DNA of 64,000 bases, from contig NZ_CP028913.1 in NCBI RefSeq assembly GCF_003070885.1, positions 868,001 to 932,000 on the forward strand, written 5' to 3'. The notes under the pieces were generated by a model. The model was given only the letters and a program-made list of their open reading frames with translations. It had not been told where the DNA came from and made no database searches. This document shows, in pieces, positions 44,160 through 53,343 of this stretch (its first letter is position 1; each line of letters begins with the position of its first letter). This DNA comes from Agromyces badenianii (lineage in GTDB: Bacteria; Actinomycetota; Actinomycetes; Actinomycetales; Microbacteriaceae). A program made the translations under genes and the position numbers.

Positions 44160-44705
44160 ATGCGACCGCTGAAGTACTCCATCAACGTCACGCTCGACGG
44201 CTGCGTCGATCATCGGGAGGGCATCGCCGATGAGGAGTTGCACCGCCACGCAGCCGGCAACCTCGCACGGGCCGATGCTCTGCTGTTCGGCCGGGTGACG
44301 TACGAGATGATGGAGGAGGCATGGCGGCCCCCTGCTTCAGAGGCGATGCCCGATTGGACCCAGCCGTTCGCCCGCACGATCGACCGGGCGAGGAAGTACG
44401 TCGTGTCGAGCAAACTGGCCCGGGTCGATTGGAACGCGGAGCTCGTGCTCGGGGATCTCGGACCGGCCGTGCAACAGCTCAAGGACCAGCCGGGCGACGG
44501 TCTGCTCGTGGGCGGGGTGACGCTCCCGACGGCACTGGCCGAGTTGGGGCTCATCGACGAGTACGAGTTCGTGGTGCAGCCGAGGGTGGCGGGCCATGGC
44601 CCGACCCTGTTGGCGGGGCTGTCGAAGCCGCTCTCCCTGACTCTCGTGGGCCGTGAGGAGTTCAGTTCGGGCGCCGTGGCGATGCGGTACAGGCCGAGAA
44701 CCTGA
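44160..44705 (+). CDS. dihydrofolate reductase / RibD C-terminal domain family protein
   Basis: A 181-residue protein of the RibD-C/DHFR-like family: MRPLKYSINVTLDGCVDH at the start, LLFGRVTYEMME near 41, KYVVSSKL near 80, and GLLVGGVTLPTALAELGLIDEY near 113. The Gly-Gly motif binds NADPH. Stand-alone members reduce pteridine or other substrates and have unclear roles. TACTCT lies six bases before ATG 44160, so the mRNA is leaderless. Confidence 0.85.
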   Translation: MRPLKYSINVTLDGCVDHREGIADEELHRHAAGNLARADALLFGRVTYEMMEEAWRPPASEAMPDWTQPFARTIDRARKYVVSSKLARVDWNAELVLGDLGPAVQQLKDQPGDGLLVGGVTLPTALAELGLIDEYEFVVQPRVAGHGPTLLAGLSKPLSLTLVGREEFSSGAVAMRYRPRT

Positions 44706-44820
44706 GGCGGGCGCGAGCCGTTTCCTCGGCTTTCACTCTGAATGGATGATGACCGCCGCCGCATCCGGTCATACCGTGTGGTCGCGCGCAGGTTCGACGG
44801 GCGTGCAGATCGGGGTCGTC

Positions 44821-46071
44821 ATGTGGTGGAAGCGCAAGCGATCGAAGGCCGCGACGGTGCAGCCCGCCCTCGCGACGGCGACCGTGGCCCCTGGCGCGGC
44901 TGTGCCGGGTGCGCCGGCCGTGCCGCGGGACGAACACCGCAACGCGTTCATCCTCATGGGCATCGGCGGTGGCACGCTCGCCGTCTTCGGCATCGCCGCG
45001 ATCGCGGGCATCTTCGCCCCCGTCTTCTTGGCGTTCGTCCTCACCATCTGCGTGCATCCGTTGCGTCTCTGGCTCGAGGCCCGCGGCGTACCGCGCGGGC
45101 TTGCGACCGGCTCGGTCATCCTCGCGGTGACGCTGCTGCTCGTTGCTTTCGGGTACGCCGTCCTCATCGCGATCGGCCAGTTCGGCGCGCTGCTGACCGA
45201 CTTCAGCGACGAGATCGCGGCGTTCGGCCAGACGTTCGCGGACTGGCTCACCTCGATCGGCATCGGCGCCGACGAGGTGAGTGCGATGTTCGCGGACTTC
45301 GACCCGTCGACGGTGGTCGGCTTCCTCGGCGGTCTCGTCGGCGGGATCACCGGGTGGGTGTCGGCCTTGGTCATCATCTTCACGATGCTGCTGCTCATGG
45401 CGATGGATGCGGCGTTCCTGCCCCATCTGCACCGGCAGCTGCAGCCGATCCGCCCGCTCGTCGTCACCGGGTTCGTGAACTACGGCGACAACGTGCGCCG
45501 GTACATGGTCGTGACCACGGTGCTCGGGCTCGCGCAGGGCATCATCAACTGGATCGCCCTGCTGATCCTCCAGGTGCCCGGCGCATTCATCTGGGGCCTG
45601 CTCGCCTTCATCTGCTCGTTCATCCCGAACATCGGCTACTTCCTCGCCCTGATCCCGCCGATCATCTTCGGCGCGCTCTCGGGCGGTTGGCCGACCGTGA
45701 TCGCGGTGGTCATCGTCTACGGGGTCATCAACGGGGTCGTTCAGTCCGTGATCCAGCCGCGTGTCGTCGGCAAGGCGGTGAGCCTCAGCCAGACGATCAC
45801 CTTCTTCTCGGTGTTGTTCTGGGCCGTCGTGATCGGTCCCATCGGAGCGATCCTCGCCATCCCGCTCACCCTGCTCGTGCGGCTCCTCCTCGTGGACTCC
45901 AACCCCTCGATGAACTGGATTCGGCCGATGCTCGGCGAGCTCGACGAGACGAAGCAGATCATGGCCGAGTCCGACGCCGAATCGAAGGCGGCACGCGCCG
46001 AGCGGAGAGCCTCGAAGGGGAGTGGTGCCGGTCGCGAGGCGCCCGCGGCGGATCGGGGATCCGATGCCTGA
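44821..46071 (+). CDS. AI-2E family transporter (PurR-regulated permease family)
   Basis: A 416-residue protein with eight or so hydrophobic segments. The family region FICSFIPNIGYFLALIPPII and the following VIQPRVVGKAVSLSQTI identify the AI-2E/YdiK/TqsA exporters. The C-terminus is charged and cytoplasmic. The start is unsure: ATG 44821 opens with Trp-Trp and basic residues, but ATG 44746, with CACTCT six bases upstream, would add 25 residues in a leaderless mRNA. The transported compound is unknown. The stop is close to the next gene, so they are probably co-transcribed. Confidence 0.85.
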   Translation: MWWKRKRSKAATVQPALATATVAPGAAVPGAPAVPRDEHRNAFILMGIGGGTLAVFGIAAIAGIFAPVFLAFVLTICVHPLRLWLEARGVPRGLATGSVILAVTLLLVAFGYAVLIAIGQFGALLTDFSDEIAAFGQTFADWLTSIGIGADEVSAMFADFDPSTVVGFLGGLVGGITGWVSALVIIFTMLLLMAMDAAFLPHLHRQLQPIRPLVVTGFVNYGDNVRRYMVVTTVLGLAQGIINWIALLILQVPGAFIWGLLAFICSFIPNIGYFLALIPPIIFGALSGGWPTVIAVVIVYGVINGVVQSVIQPRVVGKAVSLSQTITFFSVLFWAVVIGPIGAILAIPLTLLVRLLLVDSNPSMNWIRPMLGELDETKQIMAESDAESKAARAERRASKGSGAGREAPAADRGSDA

Positions 46072-46087
46072 GAAAGGGGAGGAAAGC

Positions 46088-46483
46088 TTGGACTACACCG
46101 ACCGCTTGCAACGGCTGGCGATTCATGACGAACGGCTCGACGTCGCGGACTTCGGCGACGTGATGGGCGATCCGACGACGCTCGATCCGAAGACGATGGC
46201 GCTCGCCAGAGTCGCCGCGCTCGTCTCGGTCGGCGGAGCCGCACCTTCGTTCGGAGCCCACGTCGACGCGGCGGTCAGTGCCGGTTCGACGGCGGCGGAG
46301 ATCGTGGACATGCTGGTCGGCGTCATTCCGATCGTCGGGCTTCCCAGAGCGGTCGCCGCGGCACCGAAGATCGCGCTGGCGCTCGGCCACGACCTCGAGG
46401 TCGATGTCGTCGGCGACCCGGCGGTCGCTCGCCGGGTCGGCAGGCGGGCCGGTGACGGCGGCGACCTGACGGCGGCGACCTGA
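46088..46483 (+). CDS. carboxymuconolactone decarboxylase (CMD) domain protein
   Basis: A 131-residue single-domain AhpD/CMD-like protein (ARVAALVSVGGAAPSFGAHV, AAGSTAAEIVDMLVGVIP). The Cys-x-x-Cys pair of AhpD peroxidases is absent, so it is not a thiol peroxidase. AAGGGGAGG lies a few bases before TTG 46088, favouring that start; ATG 46064, overlapping the AI-2E stop, is the alternative. Its 3' end and stop codon lie in a 14-bp tandem repeat that makes the C-terminus length-variable by copy number. Confidence 0.8.
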   Translation: MDYTDRLQRLAIHDERLDVADFGDVMGDPTTLDPKTMALARVAALVSVGGAAPSFGAHVDAAVSAGSTAAEIVDMLVGVIPIVGLPRAVAAAPKIALALGHDLEVDVVGDPAVARRVGRRAGDGGDLTAAT

Positions 46484-46505
46484 CGGCGGCGACCTGACGG
46501 CGGCG
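46454..46505 (+). repeat. 14-bp tandem repeat, 3.7 copies, across a stop codon
   Basis: The unit GACGGCGGCGACCT repeats at 46454, 46468 and 46482, followed by a 10-bp partial copy. Its length is not a multiple of three, so each gain or loss changes the frame at the CMD gene's end; the current stop is the TGA spanning copies two and three. Confidence 0.9.
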
Positions 46506-46512
46506 CGCCCGA

Positions 46513-48765
46513 CTAACCGCCCAGCAGCCCGAGTTGCGTCGCCCGGTCCACGGCCCCGCTCCGGGTCGAGACGCCGAGTTTGCGGTAGATCGAACCGAGC
46601 TCCGAGCTGACGGTGTTGCGCGAGACGAAGAGCCGCTCGCCGATCTCCCGAACGGAGAGGTGCGTCTGCAGGTAGGGCAGCAGGCGCAGCTCGGCCGGGG
46701 TGAGGGGCGGTCCGCCGTCGCCGAGCTGCTCCTCGCTCTCGGAGATGAGACGCGCGAACTCGCTCACCTGATCGAGGAGCGCGCCGAGGTCGGGACGATG
46801 GAGCAGGATGTCCTCGATCTCCCGCATCAGGTGATGAGCGACCGCATGATCGCCCATGGCCCAGTAGACCCGCGCGAGCTGCAGCCGCACCCGCACGGCG
46901 AGCGCAGGCATGGCGTGCGTGCATGCTGGGCGGGCGCGCATCGCACTGGTGAGCTCGCGGCGAGCCGCCGTCAGGTTTCCGTGATGGAGGTCGAGCCGGG
47001 CGGCTTGGGAGAACGCGAGGACCGCACTCGCGTAGTCGTGCATGCGGCGCTCGTCGATCGCTTCGCGCGCGGTGCGCACGTGCTGCGCTCCGGCCTCCCA
47101 GTGCCCCCGGTCCATCGAGAGCATGGCGAGCTCGGCTTCGCCGGCGATGCGCACGTCGGTGTTGCCGAAGGTCGCAGCGAGCAGCGAACCCTCGCGGAGC
47201 ACGGCTTCGGCGCGCGTGGCATCGCCCACGAGGAGCAGCGCCTCGCCCAGCAGCACCAGCGCCTGATCGCGCCACGGACTCCAGCTCGGCTCGGCTGCGT
47301 AGGCGAACTCGGCGTCGGCGAGGGCACGCGCCGGACCTGACGCGCACATGAACGAGCTGAGCATGGCGCGTGCCGACTCGAACGACGCCGAGCCGTCGTC
47401 GGGCACGAGATCGTACGCGGAACGATCGAGGATCACCGCCCAGCGTTCCGCCTCGGCCGTCTGCCCGGTGAGCACCGTGATCCAGCCTGCGAGCACGGCG
47501 ACGGGCGGATACGCCTCGATCGCCGCGTCGCCGATCGAGCCGAGCCAGCGCTGCACGGTCGCGAGCTGTCCGGCCTGGTACGTGGGCAGAGCGGTCGCCG
47601 CGACGAGGCGCACGGCTCGGGGGCGCTCCGACGGCAGATCGATGAGGTACTCGATGGCCTTCGCCGACGATCCATGCGCCTCGAACCAGCCTGCCGCTCG
47701 AACCTGCAGCTCGACCGCAGCATCGGGTTCGATCCGGCGGAGTTCGCCGAGGAGGAATTCCCGGAAGATCGCGTGGTACCGGTACCAGCCTCGTCGTCGA
47801 TCGAGGGGAACGAGGAAGACATCGGAGTCCTCGAGTTCTCGAAGGACTTGCTGAGCATCGTGCGTTTCGAGGATCGCGTCGCAGAGCGGTGCCGAGAACG
47901 TGTCGAGCACCGCGGTGCGCCGAAGGAAGCGCTGCTGGTGCTCGGGCAGGCCCGCGAGCGACTCCCGGTAGAGGTAGTCGGCGACGTACCGGTCGTCACC
48001 CGACAGCGCCCGCGGTGGCCCGCCGCCCTCGCTCGCGATCGCGGCCGCGAGCACGACCCCCACCGGCCACCCCTCGGTGCGCTCCACCAGCATGCCCGCG
48101 TCTTCGGAGGAGAGCTGCAGACGGGTGCTCGCGAACACTGCTTGGGCGCCGGAGGCATCCAGAGCCAGCTCGCTCGAGGTGATCTCGAAGGCGTCTCCGG
48201 CTGCGCGGGCGCGAGGCAGGTGCGATTGCTCGCCGCGACTGGCGGCCACGAGCTGCGCGCCGGCCGGCACGCCCCCGAAGACCACGCTGAGCACATCGTG
48301 GCACGCGGGGTCGCGGATCTCGTGGAGGTCGTCGAGCATCAGCACGAACGGATCGGGGCTGGCCCGCAGCGCGGCGGCCAGCAGCGGCGCCCCGCGCCCG
48401 AGCGCCGAGATGCCGTGCCCCGTGACCTTTTCGGAGAGCCGGGCCGCGCTCGGCGTGATGCGCGAGAACGCCGACGCGAGCAGCGCGAGCAGCGCGGCGG
48501 GGTCGTCGTCGTAGCGGTCGAGCGAGACCCAGGCCACGGGCCGGCTCTCACGGCTCGCCCACTCGGTGAGCAGGCTGGACTTGCCATAGCCTGCGGGAGC
48601 GGTGACCCCCACCACCCGCCGTCTGCTCGAGCGCGCGGCATCGATCAGCGCGGCGCGACTGACGTGGCCTCGGGCCGGCGGCTCGGGGGCTGAGAGCTTG
48701 GCATCGAGCAGCTGCTGGTCGAGTTCGAGTTTCGGTGTGCTCGACGCGGGGGCTTGACCGCGCAC
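46513..48765 (-). CDS. LuxR-family regulator with MalT-like ATPase (LAL type)
   Basis: A 750-residue regulator. A STAND ATPase with Walker A APAGYGKSS (56-64) and LMLDDLHEI as Walker B is followed by a long TPR-like helical region and a C-terminal LuxR helix-turn-helix (LTPAELRLLPYLQTHLSVRE, then VSRNTVSSELGSIYRKLGV). It should bind an unknown inducer and activate transcription. GTG 48765 is chosen because TATGCT lies six bases upstream; the upstream frame is less family-like. It is divergent from a small membrane protein and next to the AI-2E/CMD genes, which it may control. Confidence 0.87.
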   Translation of the reverse strand: MRGQAPASSTPKLELDQQLLDAKLSAPEPPARGHVSRAALIDAARSSRRRVVGVTAPAGYGKSSLLTEWASRESRPVAWVSLDRYDDDPAALLALLASAFSRITPSAARLSEKVTGHGISALGRGAPLLAAALRASPDPFVLMLDDLHEIRDPACHDVLSVVFGGVPAGAQLVAASRGEQSHLPRARAAGDAFEITSSELALDASGAQAVFASTRLQLSSEDAGMLVERTEGWPVGVVLAAAIASEGGGPPRALSGDDRYVADYLYRESLAGLPEHQQRFLRRTAVLDTFSAPLCDAILETHDAQQVLRELEDSDVFLVPLDRRRGWYRYHAIFREFLLGELRRIEPDAAVELQVRAAGWFEAHGSSAKAIEYLIDLPSERPRAVRLVAATALPTYQAGQLATVQRWLGSIGDAAIEAYPPVAVLAGWITVLTGQTAEAERWAVILDRSAYDLVPDDGSASFESARAMLSSFMCASGPARALADAEFAYAAEPSWSPWRDQALVLLGEALLLVGDATRAEAVLREGSLLAATFGNTDVRIAGEAELAMLSMDRGHWEAGAQHVRTAREAIDERRMHDYASAVLAFSQAARLDLHHGNLTAARRELTSAMRARPACTHAMPALAVRVRLQLARVYWAMGDHAVAHHLMREIEDILLHRPDLGALLDQVSEFARLISESEEQLGDGGPPLTPAELRLLPYLQTHLSVREIGERLFVSRNTVSSELGSIYRKLGVSTRSGAVDRATQLGLLGG

Positions 48766-48983
48766 GATCGAAGCATATTGACCGGCGCGGCTGCGGACAA
48801 TGCCCATGTCCGGGCGTGTCGTCACACCGGATGCACCGAACCGCGTGCATTCCGCGCGCGAATCGTGTTCACGCGATCTGCGTGATGACCAGCGTCTCGA
48901 TTACCGACACGCTTGCCACTGTTCAACCGAATCGCCGGTCGGCGGAGATGTCGACGGCGCCGAGCCAGGAGGGCACCAGAGCC

Positions 48984-49391
48984 ATGAGCACTGCACAACA
49001 ACCCACGGGATGGGTCGGATGGATCGGCTTCGCGGCGATCATCCTCATCTTGAACGGAGCGTTCAGCGCGTTGCAAGGCCTCGTCGCGCTGGTGGGACCC
49101 AACACCTACTACAGGACGACCGAAGAGGGCCTTCTCATGTTCGACCTGACCGGATGGGGGTGGTGGAACCTCATCATCGGAGCGCTGCTGATCGTGACCG
49201 GCGTGGCGCTGCTCTCCGGGGCGACGTGGGCGAGGGTCGTGGCGGTCATCCTCGCCGGGCTGAGCGCCCTCGGACAACTGTTCCTCGTGCCCGCCCAGCC
49301 ATGGTGGTCGGTCATCGTCATCGGCATCAACGTCCTCGTCATCTACGCGATCACCGCACACGGCCGGGAGATGGCGGTGGCGAACGGGTAG
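48984..49391 (+). CDS. DUF7144-like small membrane protein
   Basis: A 135-residue protein with four membrane helices: WVGWIGFAAIILILNGAFSA, WWNLIIGALLIVTGVALL, VVAVILAGLSALGQLFLV and WWSVIVIGINVLVIYAI. This spacing matches DUF7144 proteins found in actinobacteria; the function is unknown. AGGAGGG lies 10 bases before ATG 48984; an in-frame ATG at 48948 has a poorer site. It faces the LuxR regulator divergently and may be its target. Confidence 0.75.
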   Translation: MSTAQQPTGWVGWIGFAAIILILNGAFSALQGLVALVGPNTYYRTTEEGLLMFDLTGWGWWNLIIGALLIVTGVALLSGATWARVVAVILAGLSALGQLFLVPAQPWWSVIVIGINVLVIYAITAHGREMAVANG

Positions 49392-49440
49392 CCGACGCGC
49401 CTCGGCACGCCGGGGCGGCACGCCCGGGGGCGGGCGTGCA

Positions 49441-49472
49441 GAAGGCCCGGAACCACGTGGTTCCGGGCCTTC
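49441..49472. terminator. 32-bp perfect palindrome, bidirectional terminator
   Basis: GAAGGCCCGGAACCAC is followed at once by its exact reverse complement (49457-49472). It lies between the convergent DUF7144-like gene and the DHA2 efflux gene. Confidence 0.85.
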
Positions 49473-49482
49473 CCTGATGTCG

Positions 49483-50922
49483 TCAGTCGCTCGCCGACAC
49501 CGCTCCGGTGACCTCGGGAACCTCGTCGCGCTTCGGTGTGCGGATCAGCACGATCGCGAGCACGCAACCGATGAGCATCGCGACGCCGGCTGCCACGAAC
49601 GCCGCCGAATAGCCGCTGACGAACGATTCCAGCTGGCTCGCCGAACCGGCGACGACCACCCCACCCGCCGCGGCGGCGTATGCCGTCGTGAAGATCGAGA
49701 GGCCGAGCGAGCCGCCGATCTGCATCGCGGCGTTCGCCGTGGCGCTCGCGGCGCCGGCGTCGTGCGGTGCCACCCCGGCGAGGGCGAGGTTCTGCATCGG
49801 CACGAAGAGCATCGCCATGCCGATGCCGAGAAGCACGAGCGCCGGCAGCACCTGAACGAGGTAGTTGCCGCCGACGGTGATGAAGCTCAGGAAGAAGAGC
49901 CCGGCTGCCGCGAACAGCGGGCCGCCGATCATGAGCGGCCGGGCGCCGACCCGCGACAGGAACCGGGTGGCGAGCGGCGCCACGAGTGAGATCACGATCG
50001 TCAGCGGCAGGCTCGCGAGTCCGGCCATCAGCGGCGAGAAGCCGAGCACGATCTGCAGGTGGAACGTGAGGTAGACGGTGGCGCCGATCATGACGCTGCC
50101 GGCGATCGCCTGCAACAGGAACGCACCACCGCGCACCCGGTCGAGCACGATGCGCAGCGGCAGCAGGGGCTGGGCGACACGCGACTCGATCCACACGAAG
50201 AGGGTGAGCAGCAGGATGCCCCCGACGATGAACCCGATGGTGCCGAGCGAGACCCAGCTCTCCTCGGCGAGCGTGAACCCGTAGACGAGCGAGCCGAGGC
50301 CGAGGGCGACCGTGATGACGCCGAGCCAGTCGTACCGGTTGTCGCCCTCGGCCTTGCTCTCGGTGACGAGGAGCATGCCCGCGATGATGCCGACGACCAC
50401 GATCGGCACGTTGACGAGCAGGCACCACCGCCAGTCGACGAACTCGGTGAGGAGCCCGCCGAGCACGAGGCCCACGCCGGCGCCGGCGCCGGCGACGGAC
50501 CCGAAGACGGCGAATGCCGTGTTGCGGTCGCGACCGCCGGGGAAGGCGACGGTCAGCAGGGCGAGTGCCGCGGGCGCCATCATGGCGGCGAACACGCCCT
50601 GGAGGCCGCGGGCGAGGATCAGTTCGCCACCGGTCTGGGCGATGCCGCCGATCGCGGAGGCCGCGCCGAAGCCGACCATGCCCACGAGATAGGTGCGCTT
50701 GCGACCCCAGTAGTCGGCGATCCGACCGCCGAAGAGGAGCAGGGCCCCGAATGCGAGGGCGTATGCGGTGACGACCCACTGGCGCTCGACGTCGGTGAGG
50801 CCGAGCGCGCGCTGCGCCTCGGGGAGCGCGATGTTGACGATGGTGCCGTCGAGCACCACGATGAGCTGGGTCAGCGCGAGGATCACGAGGACCCACCAGC
50901 GCCGGGACGAGGATTCGGACAT
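49483..50922 (-). CDS. DHA2-family MFS drug efflux transporter (EmrB/QacA type)
   Basis: A 479-residue membrane protein with about 14 helices. The family motif D1 is LDGTIVNIALPEAQRALG near 25-42 and motif A is GRIADYWGRKR near 76-86; motif C is GSVAGAGAGVGLVLGGLL near 144-161. Such proteins export toxic cations or drugs using the proton gradient. No TetR or MarR repressor is adjacent; the neighbour upstream is a divergently transcribed nitrilase gene. Substrates are unknown. Confidence 0.9.
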   Translation of the reverse strand: MSESSSRRWWVLVILALTQLIVVLDGTIVNIALPEAQRALGLTDVERQWVVTAYALAFGALLLFGGRIADYWGRKRTYLVGMVGFGAASAIGGIAQTGGELILARGLQGVFAAMMAPAALALLTVAFPGGRDRNTAFAVFGSVAGAGAGVGLVLGGLLTEFVDWRWCLLVNVPIVVVGIIAGMLLVTESKAEGDNRYDWLGVITVALGLGSLVYGFTLAEESWVSLGTIGFIVGGILLLTLFVWIESRVAQPLLPLRIVLDRVRGGAFLLQAIAGSVMIGATVYLTFHLQIVLGFSPLMAGLASLPLTIVISLVAPLATRFLSRVGARPLMIGGPLFAAAGLFFLSFITVGGNYLVQVLPALVLLGIGMAMLFVPMQNLALAGVAPHDAGAASATANAAMQIGGSLGLSIFTTAYAAAAGGVVVAGSASQLESFVSGYSAAFVAAGVAMLIGCVLAIVLIRTPKRDEVPEVTGAVSASD

Positions 50923-51123
50923 GGGCGTAGCGGCCTTTCAGAGGAGCGCGTGAATGCCGGGGTTTCCAGCCCGGATCGTTGCGCGCCCTCCGGCGGCTCG
51001 ACCACGCCAACCGTGGGGGTTGGCCAGACGTCGATCGTATCAACCGAGGCTGAGGATTCGAGCCAGGCGGCTGGGACGCCATCGGTTCCGGAGGTACCGC
51101 ATCGAGCGGCATAGGCTGAGGGC

Positions 51124-51975
51124 ATGCAGAGCACGACCGAAGGGTTCGGCGTCGCAGTCGCCCAGTTCGCGCCGAACGACGACGTCGCCCGCAATCGCAG
51201 CGAACTCACCCGCCTCGCCGAGCTCGCGGTCGCACGCGGCGCCCGACTCGTCGTCTTTCCCGAGTACTCGAGCTATTTCACGCCCGAACCAGGCGAGGAC
51301 TGGTCGACCGCGGCCGAACCGCTCGACGGCGCGTTCGCCACGCATCTCTCCGCGCTCGCCGACCGCTTGGGCGTGCACCTCGTGGCCGGCATGATCGAGC
51401 GCCGCGACAGCGACCGCGACCGCGGTCACGACCGCGACCGCGGCAGCGGCCGGCGGGTCGCCAACACGGTCGTCGCGCTCGCACCCGGCGCCGGCATCGT
51501 GGCCCGGTACCGAAAGCTCCACCTCTACGACGCCTTCGGGCAGCAGGAATCTGCCTGGGTCGAACCGGGCGCGATCGAACCGCCCGAGACGTTCGAGGCC
51601 GGCGGCATCCGCTTCGGCCTGCAGACCTGCTACGACGCGAGGTTCCCCGAGGTCACGCGGCGCATCGTCGACGCCGGTGCCGATGTCGTCTGCATGCCCG
51701 CCGAGTGGGTGCGCGGTCCGCTGAAAGAGGCGCACTGGCGGGTGCTCACCACGGCCAGGGCGCTCGAGAACACCGTCTACGTCGCAGCGGCCGACCAGGC
51801 GCCGCCCATGGGTGCGGGCAACAGCATGATCGTCGACCCGATGGGTGTCGAGCTCGCCACGATCGGCGAGGCGACGGATGTCGCGGTGGCCTGGATCTCG
51901 AAGGAGCGCATCGACGCGGTGCGCCGGGTGAACCCCGCCCTCGCGCTGCGCCGGTTCGACGTCATCCCGCGCTGA
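51124..51975 (+). CDS. carbon-nitrogen hydrolase (nitrilase superfamily)
   Basis: A 283-residue amidase. The catalytic triad reads Glu in FPEYSS (near 45), Lys in YRKLHLYDAF (near 126) and Cys in GLQTCYDARFPE (near 164). An Arg/Asp repeat (two 18-bp units, 51411-51446) makes a charged insert before the Lys. TAGGCT lies six bases before the ATG. The substrate is unclear; omega-amidase-type relatives remove the amide from keto-acid amides, which would fit the convergent aminotransferase that overlaps it by 14 bp. Confidence 0.88.
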   Translation: MQSTTEGFGVAVAQFAPNDDVARNRSELTRLAELAVARGARLVVFPEYSSYFTPEPGEDWSTAAEPLDGAFATHLSALADRLGVHLVAGMIERRDSDRDRGHDRDRGSGRRVANTVVALAPGAGIVARYRKLHLYDAFGQQESAWVEPGAIEPPETFEAGGIRFGLQTCYDARFPEVTRRIVDAGADVVCMPAEWVRGPLKEAHWRVLTTARALENTVYVAAADQAPPMGAGNSMIVDPMGVELATIGEATDVAVAWISKERIDAVRRVNPALALRRFDVIPR

Positions 51976-53179
51976 GCGCGGCGAGTCGCCCGCTGGCCTC
52001 CTCGAGCACGTCGCGTCGTTTGCAGAACGCGAATCGCACGAGGCTCGAGTACGCCGCGTGGCGTTCGGGATGCACGAAGGCGCTCACCGGCACGCCGACG
52101 ACGCCCGCGCGCTCCGGCAGTTCCCGGCAGAGCGTCGCGCCGTCGGAGTAGCCGAGCGGTGCGGCGTCCGCGACGATGAAATAACCCGCGTGCGGCAGCG
52201 AGATCGTGAATCCCGCCGTGACGAGGCCGGCGGCGAGCAGGTCGCGCTTGGCCGAGAGGGTCGCCGCGGCATCCATGAAGACGGCATCGGGCAGGCCGAG
52301 CCCGGTCGCGATGGCGGGCTGGAACGGTGCGCCGTTGACGTAGGTGAGGTACTGCTTGACCGCGAGCACTGCCGTCACGAGCGGTGCGGGCGCGGTGAGC
52401 CAGCCGATCTTCCAGCCTGTGGTCGCGAACGTCTTGCCGCCGGAGGAGATCGAGATCGTACGCTCCCGGGCGCCGGGCAGGGTCGCGATCGGGGTATGGG
52501 CGGCACCGAAGGTGAGATGCTCGTAGACCTCGTCGGTGACGATGATCGCGTCGTGCCGCTCGGCGAGTTCGACGATGAGCGCGAGCGTCTCGGCGTCGAG
52601 CACCGCGCCGGTCGGATTGTGCGGGGAGTTCACGAGGATGACGCGGGTGCGGTCGTTCACGGCGGCACGCAGCTCATCGGGGTCGGGCCGCCACTCGGGA
52701 AACCTCAGCGGCACCGTGCGGTGCACCCCGCCGGCACGGGCGATCATCGCGGCGTAGGCGTCGTAGTACGGCTCGAAGGTCACGACTTCGTCGCCGGTGT
52801 CGACGAAGGCGAGGATCGTCGCCGCGAGCGCTTCGGTCGCGCCGGCCGTGACGAGCACTTCGGATGCCGCGTCGAGCTCGATGCCGTACCACCGCTGCTG
52901 GTGCGCGGCGATCGCCTCGCGCAGCACTGGCATGCCCATGCCCGGCGGGTACTGGTTCACGCCGTCGGCGATCGCCTGTCGCGCGGCCTCGAGCACTTCG
53001 GCGGGGCCGTCTTCGTCGGGAAAGCCCTGCCCGAGGTTGATCGCGCCGGTGCGGGTGGCGAGCGCGCTCATCTCGGCGAAGATCGTCGCCGCGATCGTTC
53101 CGTCGGGCGAGAGGAGGCCGGCGCCGGCCGCGGTGCGCTGCCACGGCGCGAGGCCGGATGCGGGGGAGGAGTCGCTCAC
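51962..53179 (-). CDS. PLP-dependent class I/II aminotransferase (DapC/YbdL-like)
   Basis: A 405-residue fold-type I aminotransferase. Signatures are AGATEALAA for PLP phosphate, NSPHNPTGAVL (Asn), DEVYEHLTFG (Asp/Tyr) and SSGGKTFATTGWKIGW with the Schiff-base Lys near 243. The family covers methionine, kynurenine and N-succinyldiaminopimelate aminotransferases; a specific substrate is not readable. It overlaps the nitrilase by 14 bp tail to tail. Aminotransferase plus omega-amidase is a known pairing for clearing keto-acid amides. Confidence 0.88.
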   Translation of the reverse strand: MSDSSPASGLAPWQRTAAGAGLLSPDGTIAATIFAEMSALATRTGAINLGQGFPDEDGPAEVLEAARQAIADGVNQYPPGMGMPVLREAIAAHQQRWYGIELDAASEVLVTAGATEALAATILAFVDTGDEVVTFEPYYDAYAAMIARAGGVHRTVPLRFPEWRPDPDELRAAVNDRTRVILVNSPHNPTGAVLDAETLALIVELAERHDAIIVTDEVYEHLTFGAAHTPIATLPGARERTISISSGGKTFATTGWKIGWLTAPAPLVTAVLAVKQYLTYVNGAPFQPAIATGLGLPDAVFMDAAATLSAKRDLLAAGLVTAGFTISLPHAGYFIVADAAPLGYSDGATLCRELPERAGVVGVPVSAFVHPERHAAYSSLVRFAFCKRRDVLEEASGRLAALSAG

Positions 53180-53343
53180 GTTCTCACCGTACGCGAGGGT
53201 GGGACGGGTACGCTGGCGCAGGCAGCGACGCTCCCGGGCGGTATTCGGATGAATCCCGGCTCGGGGATAGCAGAGTCATAGACTTCGCCGATCCGGCGCA
53301 TAGCTTGCGGCGGGATGCTGGCATCGCTTGGAAGGAGCACACC

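Noticed and set aside
48805..48810. A weak GACATG box 27 nt before the LuxR promoter -10
   Set aside because: Only four of six bases match the box-N27 motif; not separable from chance.
37968..49440. Integrative element at the tRNA-fMet gene
   Set aside because: No integrase, transposase or repeat of the tRNA 3' end was found within the window.
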